Shown here: positions 7,005 to 14,400 of the stretch, in pieces
Position numbering within the stretch: the stretch's first letter is position 1
Layout: each line of letters starts with the position of its first letter
Source of the DNA: JAWAFD01 sp964467175
GTDB lineage: Archaea > Micrarchaeota > Micrarchaeia > Anstonellales > J096
NCBI GenBank assembly: GCA_964467175.1
Contig: CAYXNY010000021.1
Location: 1-16,081, forward strand
Reading direction: 5' to 3'
Length of the DNA stretch: 16,081 bases
The notes under the pieces: model-generated
Told to the model about the DNA's origin: nothing
The model's database searches: none
What the model saw: the letters and a program-made list of their open reading frames with translations, nothing else
Position numbers and translations under genes: made by a program

Positions 7005-7352
7005 ATGAGCACTTTCGATGAGCTTTTGAAAATAGCGGAAAAACCAAAGCATTTCGGAAAGATAGATAACGCGACAAAAGAGGGAATGGCCCTCGAGTGC
7101 GGAGAGGCGGTGAAGGTGTTTTTGAAAATTGAAGGAGAAAAAATAAAAGAGGCAAAATTCTACGGGACGGAATCCATGCTTTCAAAAGCCGCAGGCGAGT
7201 TGCTGATGGAAAACATAGAGGGAAAAAAAGTCGAAGAGGTTAAAAAAATGGAAAAGGAGGACATGCTCAAACTCATTACATTCGAACTTACTCCGTCAAA
7301 GGAAGCGCTTGCGCTATTAACTTTCAACGCACTTAAAGAAGCGCTAAAATAA
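7005..7352 (+). CDS. IscU/SufU-like protein with a single cysteine
   Basis: A 115-residue member of the IscU/SufU/NifU N-terminal fold. The alignment is easy to follow by eye: KPKHFGKIDNATKEG (13-27) matches the NPRHVG-x-LD start of IscU, LECGEAVKVFLKIEGEKI (30-47) matches ACGDVMKLQIKV, and FYGTESMLSKAAGELLMENI (52-71) matches FKTYGCGSAIASSSLATEWV. IscU and SufU use three Cys plus an Asp. Here only the first Cys remains (C32); the CGD Asp is Glu (E34), the second Cys is Thr (T55), and the third (normally in a KLHC context) falls in SKEALALLTFN without Cys. It therefore cannot bind a cluster or zinc in the known way. It follows sufS by four bases, so a one-cysteine persulfide relay, as SufE does with an unrelated fold, is the most attractive role. 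A desulfurase activator or a structural subunit is also possible. Confidence 0.84.
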   Translation: MSTFDELLKIAEKPKHFGKIDNATKEGMALECGEAVKVFLKIEGEKIKEAKFYGTESMLSKAAGELLMENIEGKKVEEVKKMEKEDMLKLITFELTPSKEALALLTFNALKEALK

Positions 7353-7354
7353 AA
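7347..7354 (-). terminator. T-rich tract after argS
   Basis: Read on the minus strand, TTTTATTTT begins a few bases past the argS stop. It is a plausible archaeal terminator but overlaps the end of the convergent gene. Confidence 0.3.
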
Positions 7355-7357
7355 CAA

Positions 7358-9064
7358 CTACATCTTCTCCACTGTTTCTATCCCCAGCAGGTTCAACCCG
7401 GTTTTTAAAATTTCGGCAAACTTTTTCACGAGCAGAATTCTTTTCAGCTTTCCTTCTTCCGCCTGCAGAACGCGGTATTTTGCATAGAAAGAGTGAAAAA
7501 GCTTTGCAACTTCAAGAAGATAAACTGCAATGATGTGCGGGTCCATTTTTATTGCGGCATTCTCGATAACCTCTTCAAAATTCGCGATCATTTTTATAAT
7601 CTCCCTCTCCTCCTCATTGTATACGTATCCATCGTCTTTCGGCATTTTCCCGATCTTATTCATTATGTTCCTCGCTCTTACATAGGAATAAAGCAGGTAG
7701 GGCCCGGAATCCCCCTCCATACTCAAAGCCCTTCCCCAGTCAAAAACCACCTCTTTTGTTGAATGCATTCTGAGAAAAGCAAACTTTATCGCTGAGTTTA
7801 CTATCGCCTTTGCGACCTTTTCATCATTCGTTTTCTCAGCAACCCTTTTCATTCCCTCTTCAAAAAGTTCATCTGCGGTGTAGCCCACCCATACTCCTCT
7901 TCTTCCGGAAAACCTCTCTTCCTCAAGTTTCACGTGCGCGTATGCAAGATGATGATACTCATAAACCCCAAATTTTTCCAGAATCTCTTTTATCACTTTT
8001 TGAGGGAATGTCTGTTCTGTTCCTATTATATTTATCGCAGTATCCGCATTCCCAAAATTCATTTTTTTCCCGACTGCGCTGCTCTTGTATGCTGTTCTGC
8101 CGTTAGGCTGTTTTGCGAATTTTTCAAATTTTATTCCTTCTAATTCTCCGAATTTCCAAAGCGCGAATATCACGTCCTTCCCGGTGTATGTCGCTGTTCC
8201 ATCGCTCCTTATCAGTATCTTGTCCCCATCGCTGCTTTTGAAAACATAGCACCCTGCATTTTCACCCTCCCCGCAGTATTCCAGCGCGTTGCTCTTTTTC
8301 AGTATTTCTATTCCCTTTTCAAAAATCTCGCGCATTATATCGCTTTCAAAAACGAGCACATCATGATAGACGTTGAATTTAAATGCAGTTTCGTACTGCG
8401 CCTTCACGCATTCTTCAGCAAGCCATCTCGCTTCTTTTATCTCTCCCCTCTCCATTTTTGCCAAAATCTCCCTAACTCCCTTCTCAACCTCCTTGTCCTC
8501 CTCCATCAATTTTGCAATCTTTACGTACTCCTTCCCAAGCCAGTGGTCGATCTTTCCCTCGCTTTTCTTGTTCGTTTTAAGATAGCTGTACAAACTCTGA
8601 GCAAACTGCAGGCCTAGATCATCTATGTAGTCCATCCTTTCAACATCATACCCCGCATATTCGTATATGTTTGCTACGGAATTTCCGAGCAGGGCATTCC
8701 TCAGGTGGCCCACATGCCACGGCTTGTTCGGGTTTACGGACGGAAATTCAACGATTGCTTTTTTTCTTTTTTTTGCCTTTTTTCTAATTTTTTTCTTCAC
8801 AATCTCCTCATAATATCCTTCGGAAAGATAGAAGTTTAGGTATCCATTCGCCGCTACAACTTTCTCAAAAAGCTTGTTTTTTGTTTTAAACTCACCGGCA
8901 ATTTCGTTCGGGTTTTTTCCAAACTTCTTTGCAAGAATGAAGGCTATGGTTGAGGAGTAGTCGCCCATTCCTTTTTTTGACTGCGCGATTGTTTTCTCAG
9001 CCGTTTCAACATCTATTCTGTAGAATTTTGCAACCTCCTCCGCAATCTGCTTTTTTATCTCCAT
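7358..9064 (-). CDS. argS: arginyl-tRNA synthetase
   Basis: Class I aminoacyl-tRNA synthetase that charges tRNA-Arg. From the ATG at 9064 it has 568 residues, normal for the family. An N-terminal Add-1-like tRNA-binding domain (about 1-85, with GMGDYSS near 32-38) is followed by the catalytic core with the HIGH-type motif HVGH (117-120) in NPNKPWHVGHLRN. The KMSKS loop appears in the relaxed ArgRS form ERFSGRRGVWVG. The C-terminal DALR anticodon-binding domain ends in LLGIETVEKM, the expected ArgRS tail. The frame stays open upstream to 9193, but that 43-residue extension overlaps thpR and has no synthetase character; GGGG (9071-9074) and a start one base after the thpR stop support 9064. It is the second gene of a thpR-argS operon and meets the IscU/SufU-like gene tail to tail. 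Confidence 0.97.
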   Translation of the reverse strand: MEIKKQIAEEVAKFYRIDVETAEKTIAQSKKGMGDYSSTIAFILAKKFGKNPNEIAGEFKTKNKLFEKVVAANGYLNFYLSEGYYEEIVKKKIRKKAKKRKKAIVEFPSVNPNKPWHVGHLRNALLGNSVANIYEYAGYDVERMDYIDDLGLQFAQSLYSYLKTNKKSEGKIDHWLGKEYVKIAKLMEEDKEVEKGVREILAKMERGEIKEARWLAEECVKAQYETAFKFNVYHDVLVFESDIMREIFEKGIEILKKSNALEYCGEGENAGCYVFKSSDGDKILIRSDGTATYTGKDVIFALWKFGELEGIKFEKFAKQPNGRTAYKSSAVGKKMNFGNADTAINIIGTEQTFPQKVIKEILEKFGVYEYHHLAYAHVKLEEERFSGRRGVWVGYTADELFEEGMKRVAEKTNDEKVAKAIVNSAIKFAFLRMHSTKEVVFDWGRALSMEGDSGPYLLYSYVRARNIMNKIGKMPKDDGYVYNEEEREIIKMIANFEEVIENAAIKMDPHIIAVYLLEVAKLFHSFYAKYRVLQAEEGKLKRILLVKKFAEILKTGLNLLGIETVEKM

Positions 9065-9065
9065 G

Positions 9066-9578
9066 CTATTCCCCTGCAAATTTAAACTCTTTAAACTTTT
9101 CGTAAATCGGTCCTTGCGGTGTGAGGGTGCTCTTGTATAGAATAAAACTTTTTGCAACAAACGAACCGAATTCCTCATTCGCGTGCTTTTCAAAAAATTT
9201 CTTCGCCTCTATTCTTTTTTTCACCCTCGCGACCGTTATGTGGCCTTCGAACCTTTCGTTTTTCATCCCCAGAGCCTTCTCAATTTTTCTTACCAGAGGC
9301 TCAAGTTTTCCCTCAGCTCCGACCCATATCACATTTATATATTCTTTGCTCGGAAACGCGCCAACCCCCTTCACATCTATCTCGATCGGCTCGTTTTCAA
9401 TCCTTTCAAGCGCAGAGATTATTCCTTTCGCATCCTCCTTCTCACCAATAAACTTTATTGTAATGTGCAGGTTCTCCTTTGCAACCGGCTTTATCCCGTC
9501 GGCCGGGAGCTCCTTTTCCAGTGCAAAAACCTTCTCCTTTATCTCATCCGGCAGGTCGATGCCGATGAAGAGGCGCAT
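9066..9578 (-). CDS. thpR: RNA 2',3'-cyclic phosphodiesterase (LigT / 2'-5' RNA ligase family)
   Basis: A 170-residue 2H phosphoesterase, full length for ThpR. The two catalytic HxTx motifs are present: HITI at 38-41 and HITV at 113-116, framed by a start typical of the family (MRLFIGIDLPDEIKEKV) and TLTPQGPIYEKF near the end. Family members open 2',3'-cyclic phosphates on RNA ends and can show 2'-5' ligase activity in vitro; the physiological role in archaea is thought to lie in tRNA end processing. It is the first gene in an operon with argS, which begins one base after its stop, in keeping with a tRNA-related job. The ATG is 28 bases from the centre of an A/T box and has no ribosome site. 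Confidence 0.94.
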   Translation of the reverse strand: MRLFIGIDLPDEIKEKVFALEKELPADGIKPVAKENLHITIKFIGEKEDAKGIISALERIENEPIEIDVKGVGAFPSKEYINVIWVGAEGKLEPLVRKIEKALGMKNERFEGHITVARVKKRIEAKKFFEKHANEEFGSFVAKSFILYKSTLTPQGPIYEKFKEFKFAGE

Positions 9579-9629
9579 AACTCCTCTTGCTCTTTTTGAT
9601 TTTTAAATATTTGCTCCTAATACTTTTTC
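9579..9629. promoter_or_regulatory. shared divergent promoter, thpR / pmbA
   Basis: The 51-base gap has ATTTTTAAATATTTG at 9599-9613. Its centre is 28 bases from the thpR ATG and 24 bases from the pmbA ATG. Neither gene has a Shine-Dalgarno sequence, so leaderless divergent transcripts are likely. Confidence 0.55.
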
Positions 9630-10850
9630 ATGAATTTTGATGATATAAAGCTCATGCACTCCCTCGGCATAAAGGACGGAGAACTCTACTATGAGAATTC
9701 AAAAAATGTTGTTCTGGAAGTTGTTGAGAAAAAGATAAAGAAAGAGGAAAACATAACAGAAGGGGTTGGGATAAGGGTCTGCGAAAATGGAAGGGTTGGG
9801 TTTGCGTTCTCAGAGAAAGAAAAAGTTGTGGAGGGGGTAATGCGGGCGAGGAAGAACGCAAGACTATCTCGGGAAATAAAGAATTTTTCATTCGCCCCAA
9901 AAGGCACTATCCGCGAAGAGGCCGGCGAAAAAGAGATCCAAGATTTTGAAATTAAAAACATGTTCGAAATATACGATAAACTGAAATCCATTGCGAATGT
10001 TCATGCGGTTTCGATAACTGCGGATACAGAACAAAAAATAATAGAAAATACGAATGCGTTTTTTGGAGAGTTTAAAAGACGAACCCTCTCGATCTACGCG
10101 AATGCGATACACAAAACCGGGATGGCAACGCTTGTTTTTGATTCCCTGAAAGCGGAGGGATGGGAGAAGGATGCTGGGATGCTGGATGAGAAGGCAAGGA
10201 TTATGAACAAGGCGGAGCAGGCCAGGGGAAAATACAATATCGTTTTCTCTCCGCATGCTTTCCTGAGTTTTATTTCTATCCTTCTACCTTCATTTTCCTA
10301 CGAAGGCGTGAGAAAGGGCGTGAGCGTTCTTAAGGGAAAAATAGGCAAAAAACTGTTTAGCGAGAAGCTTAGCGTTTTTATTGCGCCCGAGCTTGAGCTT
10401 ACCGGAAAAGAGCCGTTTGATGATGAGGGCGTGGTTGCAAAAAGAAAAGCGATTATTGAAGATGGAAAGGTTGCTGATTACATGTACAATTTGGAAAACA
10501 GCGAGAAAGGGAAGAGCGGAAACTGCACGAGGATGGATTATTCCTCTCCTCCAACAATCGGCGCCAGCAATGTATTTGTTGAAAAGGGCGAAGGGTTTGA
10601 TGGCAAGCACATATATGTTGAGCATGCGCACGGCTTCCACACAGCAAATATTCTCACGGGCGAGTTTGGAATAAAAGTGAGCGAGGCCTATCTCATGAGC
10701 GGGGGAGGGATTGAGAAAGGAGTGAAAAACATCTCGTTCGGGGGGAACATTTTCGATTTCCTTAAAAATATTGAGGTTGGAAATAAATACTATTCCTACT
10801 CAACGTATCAGGGCCCATCAATAATGTTCAAAGGGGTTGAGGTAAATTGA
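9630..10850 (+). CDS. pmbA: PmbA/TldE-like subunit of the TldD/TldE protease
   Basis: A 406-residue member of the TldD/PmbA family, normal length. The family signature is clear in the second half: PFDDEGVVAKRKAIIEDGKV (262-281), then HAHGFHTANILTGEFGIKV (332-350), and SFGGNIFDFLKNIEVGNK (369-386). The HExxxH zinc site of TldD is absent; the matching region reads FSPHAFLSFIS (206-216). This makes it the TldE/PmbA-type subunit, which in E. coli depends on TldD for catalysis. No tldD is in this window. TldD/E trims peptides such as microcin B17 and degrades CcdA in bacteria; the archaeal substrate is not known. The end overlaps the lonB start by four bases (TTGA), so the two are co-translated and may act on related substrates. 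It starts 24 bases from the divergent A/T box. Confidence 0.9.
   Translation: MNFDDIKLMHSLGIKDGELYYENSKNVVLEVVEKKIKKEENITEGVGIRVCENGRVGFAFSEKEKVVEGVMRARKNARLSREIKNFSFAPKGTIREEAGEKEIQDFEIKNMFEIYDKLKSIANVHAVSITADTEQKIIENTNAFFGEFKRRTLSIYANAIHKTGMATLVFDSLKAEGWEKDAGMLDEKARIMNKAEQARGKYNIVFSPHAFLSFISILLPSFSYEGVRKGVSVLKGKIGKKLFSEKLSVFIAPELELTGKEPFDDEGVVAKRKAIIEDGKVADYMYNLENSEKGKSGNCTRMDYSSPPTIGASNVFVEKGEGFDGKHIYVEHAHGFHTANILTGEFGIKVSEAYLMSGGGIEKGVKNISFGGNIFDFLKNIEVGNKYYSYSTYQGPSIMFKGVEVN
10839..10843 (+). promoter_or_regulatory. Shine-Dalgarno site supporting the TTG start of lonB
   Basis: GAGGT lies three bases before the TTG at 10847. An in-frame TGA at 10838-10840 leaves no other upstream start, and the next in-frame Met comes after the Walker A motif. 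Confidence 0.6.
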
Positions 10851-12832
10851 AGAAATACAAAACAACAGAAGAGGTTGAAGTTCCAAAGCGCGTAATCGAC
10901 CAGGTGATAGGTCAGGACAAGTCGGTCGAGGTAATAAAAAAAGCTGCAAGGCAGAGGAGGCACATCCTTCTCATAGGTCCGCCCGGTACAGGAAAGAGCA
11001 TGCTAGCGCAGGGAATGGCGGAGCTTCTTCCGGTAAAAGACCTGGAGGATATGCTTGTGTATCCGAACGAACTGAACGAGAACGAGCCGGTAGTAAGAAC
11101 CGTTCCGACCTATCCTACAAAAGAATGGCTGCAGAAGAACCCCCAGTTCATGCGCTACTACTCCGCGCAGGAGCTTGCTGCGATTGATTTGTTCAGCGAA
11201 AAAAAAGATTATGCTTCAATGGCAACCCTTCTCAAAATAGGCCTCGGGAGGAGAGTAGTTTCTATTAAGGAGAAGGAGGAGGAAAAGGCCAACATTGTCC
11301 CCTATATTCTGCTTCTTCTTGCTCTCATAGGTATAGGGCTTTTCGTTTTTCCTATAGAGGAAAATGTGAGGTGGTTTGCGCTCGCACTCCTTTTGGGCTT
11401 TGGCTTTCTTTACATTTTTTCCTCATTATTCTCAAACATAGGCAGGTTTCCTTTCAAAAGGGACATGGGACCAAAGCTCATTGTTGACAACAGCGGAAAC
11501 ATCAAAGCGCCGTTTGTTGACGGAACCGGAACAAAAGCCGGCGCGCTTCTTGGAGATGTTAAGCACGACCCGCTCCAAAGCGGCGGGCTCGGTACGCCGT
11601 CCCATCTCAGGGTTGAGGCCGGCTCTGTGCATAAAGCCAACAAGGGAGTGCTTTTCATAGACGAGATTGCGAGTTTAAAGCTGAACTGGCAGCAGGAGAT
11701 TCTTACGGCTATGCAGGAGAAGAAATACTCAATTACGGGGCAGAGCGAGATGAGCTCGGGCGCGCTTGTGAAAACAACCCCGGCGCCCACGGATTTTGTC
11801 CTTATTGCTGCTGGCAATTTTCAGGATTTGCAGAGCATCCACCCCGCGCTGAGGAGCCGGATAAGGGGGGCGGGGTATGAGATTTACATGGAAACGGACA
11901 TGGATGACAACGAGCAGAACAGGGAAAAGCTTGTGAGGTTCGTTGCGCAGGAGGTGGTCAGAGACGGCAGGATCCCGCATTTCACGAGACAGGCGGTTGA
12001 TGAGATAATAACAGAAGCAAAGAAGATGGCGGGCAGGAAGGGAAAGCTTACCATGAACCTGAGGGAGCTTGGAGGGCTGGTCAGGGCCGCAGGAGATATT
12101 GCGATTGAAAAAAATTCAAAGTATGTTTTGCCGGAGCATGTGGTCGACGCGAAAAAAGTATTTTCGCCCGTTGAATTCCAGATTGCTGAAAAGATGGCCG
12201 AGCAGAAAAAGGAGTATCAGGTATTTTTGAACAGGGGGTATGCAACCGGGAGAGTGAACGGCCTGGCTGTTCTTGGCCACAGCTGGAAGGGAATTCTTCT
12301 CCCCATAGTCGCGGAAGTCACGCCCGCTTCTTCCAAGGAGGAGGGAAAGGTTATAGCGACTGGAAAGCTCGGTAAGATTGCCAAGGAGGCGGTTTCAAAT
12401 GTTTCCGCGATACTGAAAAAATACGCCGGAAAAAACATAACCCGCGAGGATGTGCATATCCAGTTTTTGCAGACATACGAAGGGGTTGAGGGAGATTCCG
12501 CTAGCGTAAGCGTTGCGGTTGCAGTAATCTCCGCGTCTGAAGGCATTCCGGTTGACCAGAGCATAGGAATGACTGGAAGTTTGGATGTGCGCGGAGAGGT
12601 CCTGCCGGTTGGAGGGGTTTCTGCGAAAGTGGAGGCGGCGGTCGATGCGGGGATAAAAACAGTCATAGTTCCAGATAAAAACATTGGAGAGGTCTATCTT
12701 CCGGAGAAAAAACGAAAGAAGATAAAGGTAGTGGGTGCGAAAAATATAGTCGATGTGATAAAATACGCGCTCAGGCAGTGCAGAAAAAAGAACCAGCTTT
12801 TGAAGAGAATGAAAACAGGGTTCAGGTCCTAG
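10847..12832 (+). CDS. lonB: archaeal membrane-anchored Lon protease (LonB)
   Basis: An ATP-dependent protease of 661 residues, normal for LonB. It begins with a short N-terminal segment ending VIDQVIGQDKSVEVI, then Walker A GPPGTGKS (44-51). Two membrane helices lie near 150-169 and 175-196, inserted in the AAA+ domain as is typical of LonB, and hold it at the inner face of the membrane. Walker B is VLFIDE (268-273), with sensor AAGN (321-324) and an Arg-rich RSRIRGAG (336-343). The C-terminal protease domain has the Ser-Lys dyad: S551 in EGDSASVS and K594 in GVSAKVEAA. LonB degrades misfolded and regulatory proteins and is the main membrane protease in archaea that lack FtsH. The start must be TTG, overlapping the pmbA stop. 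The gene ends flush against the convergent DUF373 gene. Confidence 0.97.
   Translation: MKKYKTTEEVEVPKRVIDQVIGQDKSVEVIKKAARQRRHILLIGPPGTGKSMLAQGMAELLPVKDLEDMLVYPNELNENEPVVRTVPTYPTKEWLQKNPQFMRYYSAQELAAIDLFSEKKDYASMATLLKIGLGRRVVSIKEKEEEKANIVPYILLLLALIGIGLFVFPIEENVRWFALALLLGFGFLYIFSSLFSNIGRFPFKRDMGPKLIVDNSGNIKAPFVDGTGTKAGALLGDVKHDPLQSGGLGTPSHLRVEAGSVHKANKGVLFIDEIASLKLNWQQEILTAMQEKKYSITGQSEMSSGALVKTTPAPTDFVLIAAGNFQDLQSIHPALRSRIRGAGYEIYMETDMDDNEQNREKLVRFVAQEVVRDGRIPHFTRQAVDEIITEAKKMAGRKGKLTMNLRELGGLVRAAGDIAIEKNSKYVLPEHVVDAKKVFSPVEFQIAEKMAEQKKEYQVFLNRGYATGRVNGLAVLGHSWKGILLPIVAEVTPASSKEEGKVIATGKLGKIAKEAVSNVSAILKKYAGKNITREDVHIQFLQTYEGVEGDSASVSVAVAVISASEGIPVDQSIGMTGSLDVRGEVLPVGGVSAKVEAAVDAGIKTVIVPDKNIGEVYLPEKKRKKIKVVGAKNIVDVIKYALRQCRKKNQLLKRMKTGFRS
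12784..12789 (-). terminator. T-tract after the DUF373 gene
   Basis: Six T on the minus strand lie 44 bases past the DUF373 stop, inside the end of lonB. A possible archaeal terminator, but it may only reflect Lys codons. Confidence 0.25.
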
Positions 12833-14059
12833 CTATGCCTTCACAACTATTTTTTCCGTTATCTCAACTATTTCCGCTGTGGGTATGGGCTGCTTTTTAT
12901 TCATGGGCGTAAGCACAACCAGCTCGTTGTGCTTCTCGTCAAGCTTCACCGCTTTCCCAACATAGCTTCCCTCTTCATCATACACTTCCTTGCTTTCAAG
13001 TTTTGTGCTGGCAATTACTTCTGTTTTCAGCATCCCGACCACATAAGAGCTTACATACCCGGCTACGCCGGCAACAACGATGGCGAGCAGGAAATCCCCG
13101 AAAGATACATACGGGGCGCTGATGCTTGTTACCCACTTCGCGCCCACCCTTATTATCATCGCGCTGAGGAGGACTACGGATATGTAGAGTGCGTTGTTCA
13201 GCACCTCGAATTTGAATTTCTTTATAAAGGCGTCGAACATTTTAACCGCGAAGAGCACAATGAGCACCCATGAGAACACAAGCACGAACGCATCCAAAGT
13301 GTGTGCGTACAAACTTATGCCTATAAGCCCGTATGCGGCCCCGTAATTATACGCCTGGTAGGCCATCCACAGCGATATGAGGAAAAGCGCTGAGAGCGCT
13401 GTCAGGAATATCATGTTTGCTGCCTTGTCTTTTGAAACCTGCAGTCCGCCGAAAACCTCTGCTATTCTATCATCCATTCCAAAGCCCTTGAGCACAAGGT
13501 ATGTTCCGATAAGTATCCCAAGATACTGCCACTTTATGCTGAACAGAAACATTATGGAAAGCAGAAGGATTATCAGCGCAGGTACCCCGAAAATTATTTT
13601 TGCGTAGTAGGGGTCTTTCAACTTTTCAAGAATGACGAAGTAGGTTTTTTCAAGCTCCTTCGCCTGCTTCACAAAAACAACAACATTCCCCTCAATCTTC
13701 ATCCTGCTTTTTATGATGTGCATTATGGTTTCATCGCTCGCGCCGTCTGAGATGACAACGCATTTCTCCGAGGGATACGCCTTCAGCACTTTGTCCAGCT
13801 GCTTTGCCACCTCTCTGCTCGCCTTTATCCCCATGCTCTTGTCGCCAGTCACCGTGACTATTTCCACATCTTTTTCCTTTTTTTTCAGGTCGTCATAAAT
13901 GTTTATCGCCTTGAACATCACGTTCGCATCCGGGTCCTCCGGGTCTGCGAGAGCCATCTTCATAGCTGCTTTAAGGTTCTCCTCCCTACCGAAAACTGGA
14001 CCTTTCACCCTTGCCTTCTCCCATAAGTCATTATCTATGTCTGTGGCGATTACGAGCAT
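12833..14059 (-). CDS. DUF373 membrane protein with PRC-barrel-like tail
   Basis: A 408-residue member of DUF373, an archaeal family of unknown function. The N-terminal 150 residues are cytosolic-looking and hold the family signature: ATDIDNDL (5-12), KGPVFGRE (19-26), LADPEDPDAN (38-47), TVTGDK (69-74), VVISDGASDE (101-110) and FVKQAKELEKTY (129-140). The DxDND and SDGxxDE acids suggest a metal or nucleotide site, but no activity is known to me. About six or seven membrane helices follow (near 153-175, 178-194, 215-234, 240-253, 256-275, 288-308 and 321-343). The last 60 residues are soluble and read SKEVYDEEGSYVGKAVKLDE, then TPMNKKQPIPTAEIVEI, which resembles a PRC-barrel. Whether this tail is general in DUF373 I cannot tell. 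It is convergent with lonB and divergent from rpoL. The ATG lies 28 bases from the centre of a perfect palindrome and has no ribosome site. Confidence 0.87.
   Translation of the reverse strand: MLVIATDIDNDLWEKARVKGPVFGREENLKAAMKMALADPEDPDANVMFKAINIYDDLKKKEKDVEIVTVTGDKSMGIKASREVAKQLDKVLKAYPSEKCVVISDGASDETIMHIIKSRMKIEGNVVVFVKQAKELEKTYFVILEKLKDPYYAKIIFGVPALIILLLSIMFLFSIKWQYLGILIGTYLVLKGFGMDDRIAEVFGGLQVSKDKAANMIFLTALSALFLISLWMAYQAYNYGAAYGLIGISLYAHTLDAFVLVFSWVLIVLFAVKMFDAFIKKFKFEVLNNALYISVVLLSAMIIRVGAKWVTSISAPYVSFGDFLLAIVVAGVAGYVSSYVVGMLKTEVIASTKLESKEVYDEEGSYVGKAVKLDEKHNELVVLTPMNKKQPIPTAEIVEITEKIVVKA
12850..12855 (+). terminator. T-tract after lonB
   Basis: Six T begin 18 bases past the lonB stop, a typical position for an archaeal terminator, though within the opposing gene. 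Confidence 0.35.
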
Positions 14060-14127
14060 TGCATAACCTTATAAATATGAAGTTTATTAAACTTATCCCT
14101 TTAAAAACTAAAAGCTATGGTGGTTGC
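14060..14127. promoter_or_regulatory. divergent promoter, DUF373 / rpoL, with a perfect palindrome
   Basis: The 68-base gap has three A/T elements. TTATAAATAT (14069-14078) is a good TATA box for rpoL and would give a leader of about 28 bases that includes the GGTGG site. AAGTTTATTAAACTT (14080-14094) is a perfect palindrome, 7 + 1 + 7, centred 28 bases from the DUF373 ATG. TTTAAAAACT (14100-14109) is a weaker alternative for rpoL, 24 bases before its ATG. The palindrome shares GTTTA/TAAAC arms with the one in the suf promoter. Confidence 0.5.
14119..14123 (+). promoter_or_regulatory. Shine-Dalgarno site that fixes the rpoL start
   Basis: GGTGG lies four bases before the ATG at 14128. It supports this start over an upstream in-frame ATG at 14011, which would add 39 residues unlike RpoL and overlap the divergent gene. 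Confidence 0.65.
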
Positions 14128-14400
14128 ATGGATGTTGAAATTATAAAACGCTCAAAGGAGGAGCTTGAATTTGAGATAAAGGGCGATGACTCAGCAATTC
14201 TCGAGCTTCTGACGAAAAGACTTAATGAATACAATGAAACGGAGTTTGCAGCCCAAAAAACCGAGCACCCGCTTGTAAGCAATCCAAAGATTCTGCTCAG
14301 GGTGAAGAAAGGAAATGATGCGACGAAGGTTCTTCTTGGCGCAATAGACGAACTCAGGAAGGAGTTTGAGAGCATAAAAGAAAAGGTAAAGAAACTATGA
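14128..14400 (+). CDS. rpoL: DNA-directed RNA polymerase subunit L (Rpo11)
   Basis: A 90-residue protein, normal for RpoL. In archaeal RNA polymerase it pairs with subunit D to form the assembly platform equal to the bacterial alpha dimer. Visible family pattern: MDVEIIKRSKEELEFEIKGD (1-20), LLTKRLNEYNETEFAAQKTE (26-45) and HPLVSNPKILLRVK (46-59), then a long charged C-terminal helix. Start chosen at 14128 because the GGTGG site and family length both fit. The stop overlaps the start of the signal peptidase gene by four bases (ATGA), so the two are translated from one mRNA. Confidence 0.93.
   Translation: MDVEIIKRSKEELEFEIKGDDSAILELLTKRLNEYNETEFAAQKTEHPLVSNPKILLRVKKGNDATKVLLGAIDELRKEFESIKEKVKKL

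Noticed and set aside
7005..7352. Pseudogene of iscU, because two ligand Cys are missing
   Set aside because: The frame is intact, the ribosome site is good, the spacing in the operon is tight and the rest of the fold is kept, which argues for a functional derivative.
9065..9193. N-terminal extension of argS by 43 codons
   Set aside because: It overlaps thpR in another frame, and ArgRS homologues begin at the Met encoded at 9064, which has a ribosome site.
14011..14127. Upstream extension of rpoL by 39 codons
   Set aside because: It runs into the divergent gene, does not look like RpoL, and the GGTGG site points to the ATG at 14128.
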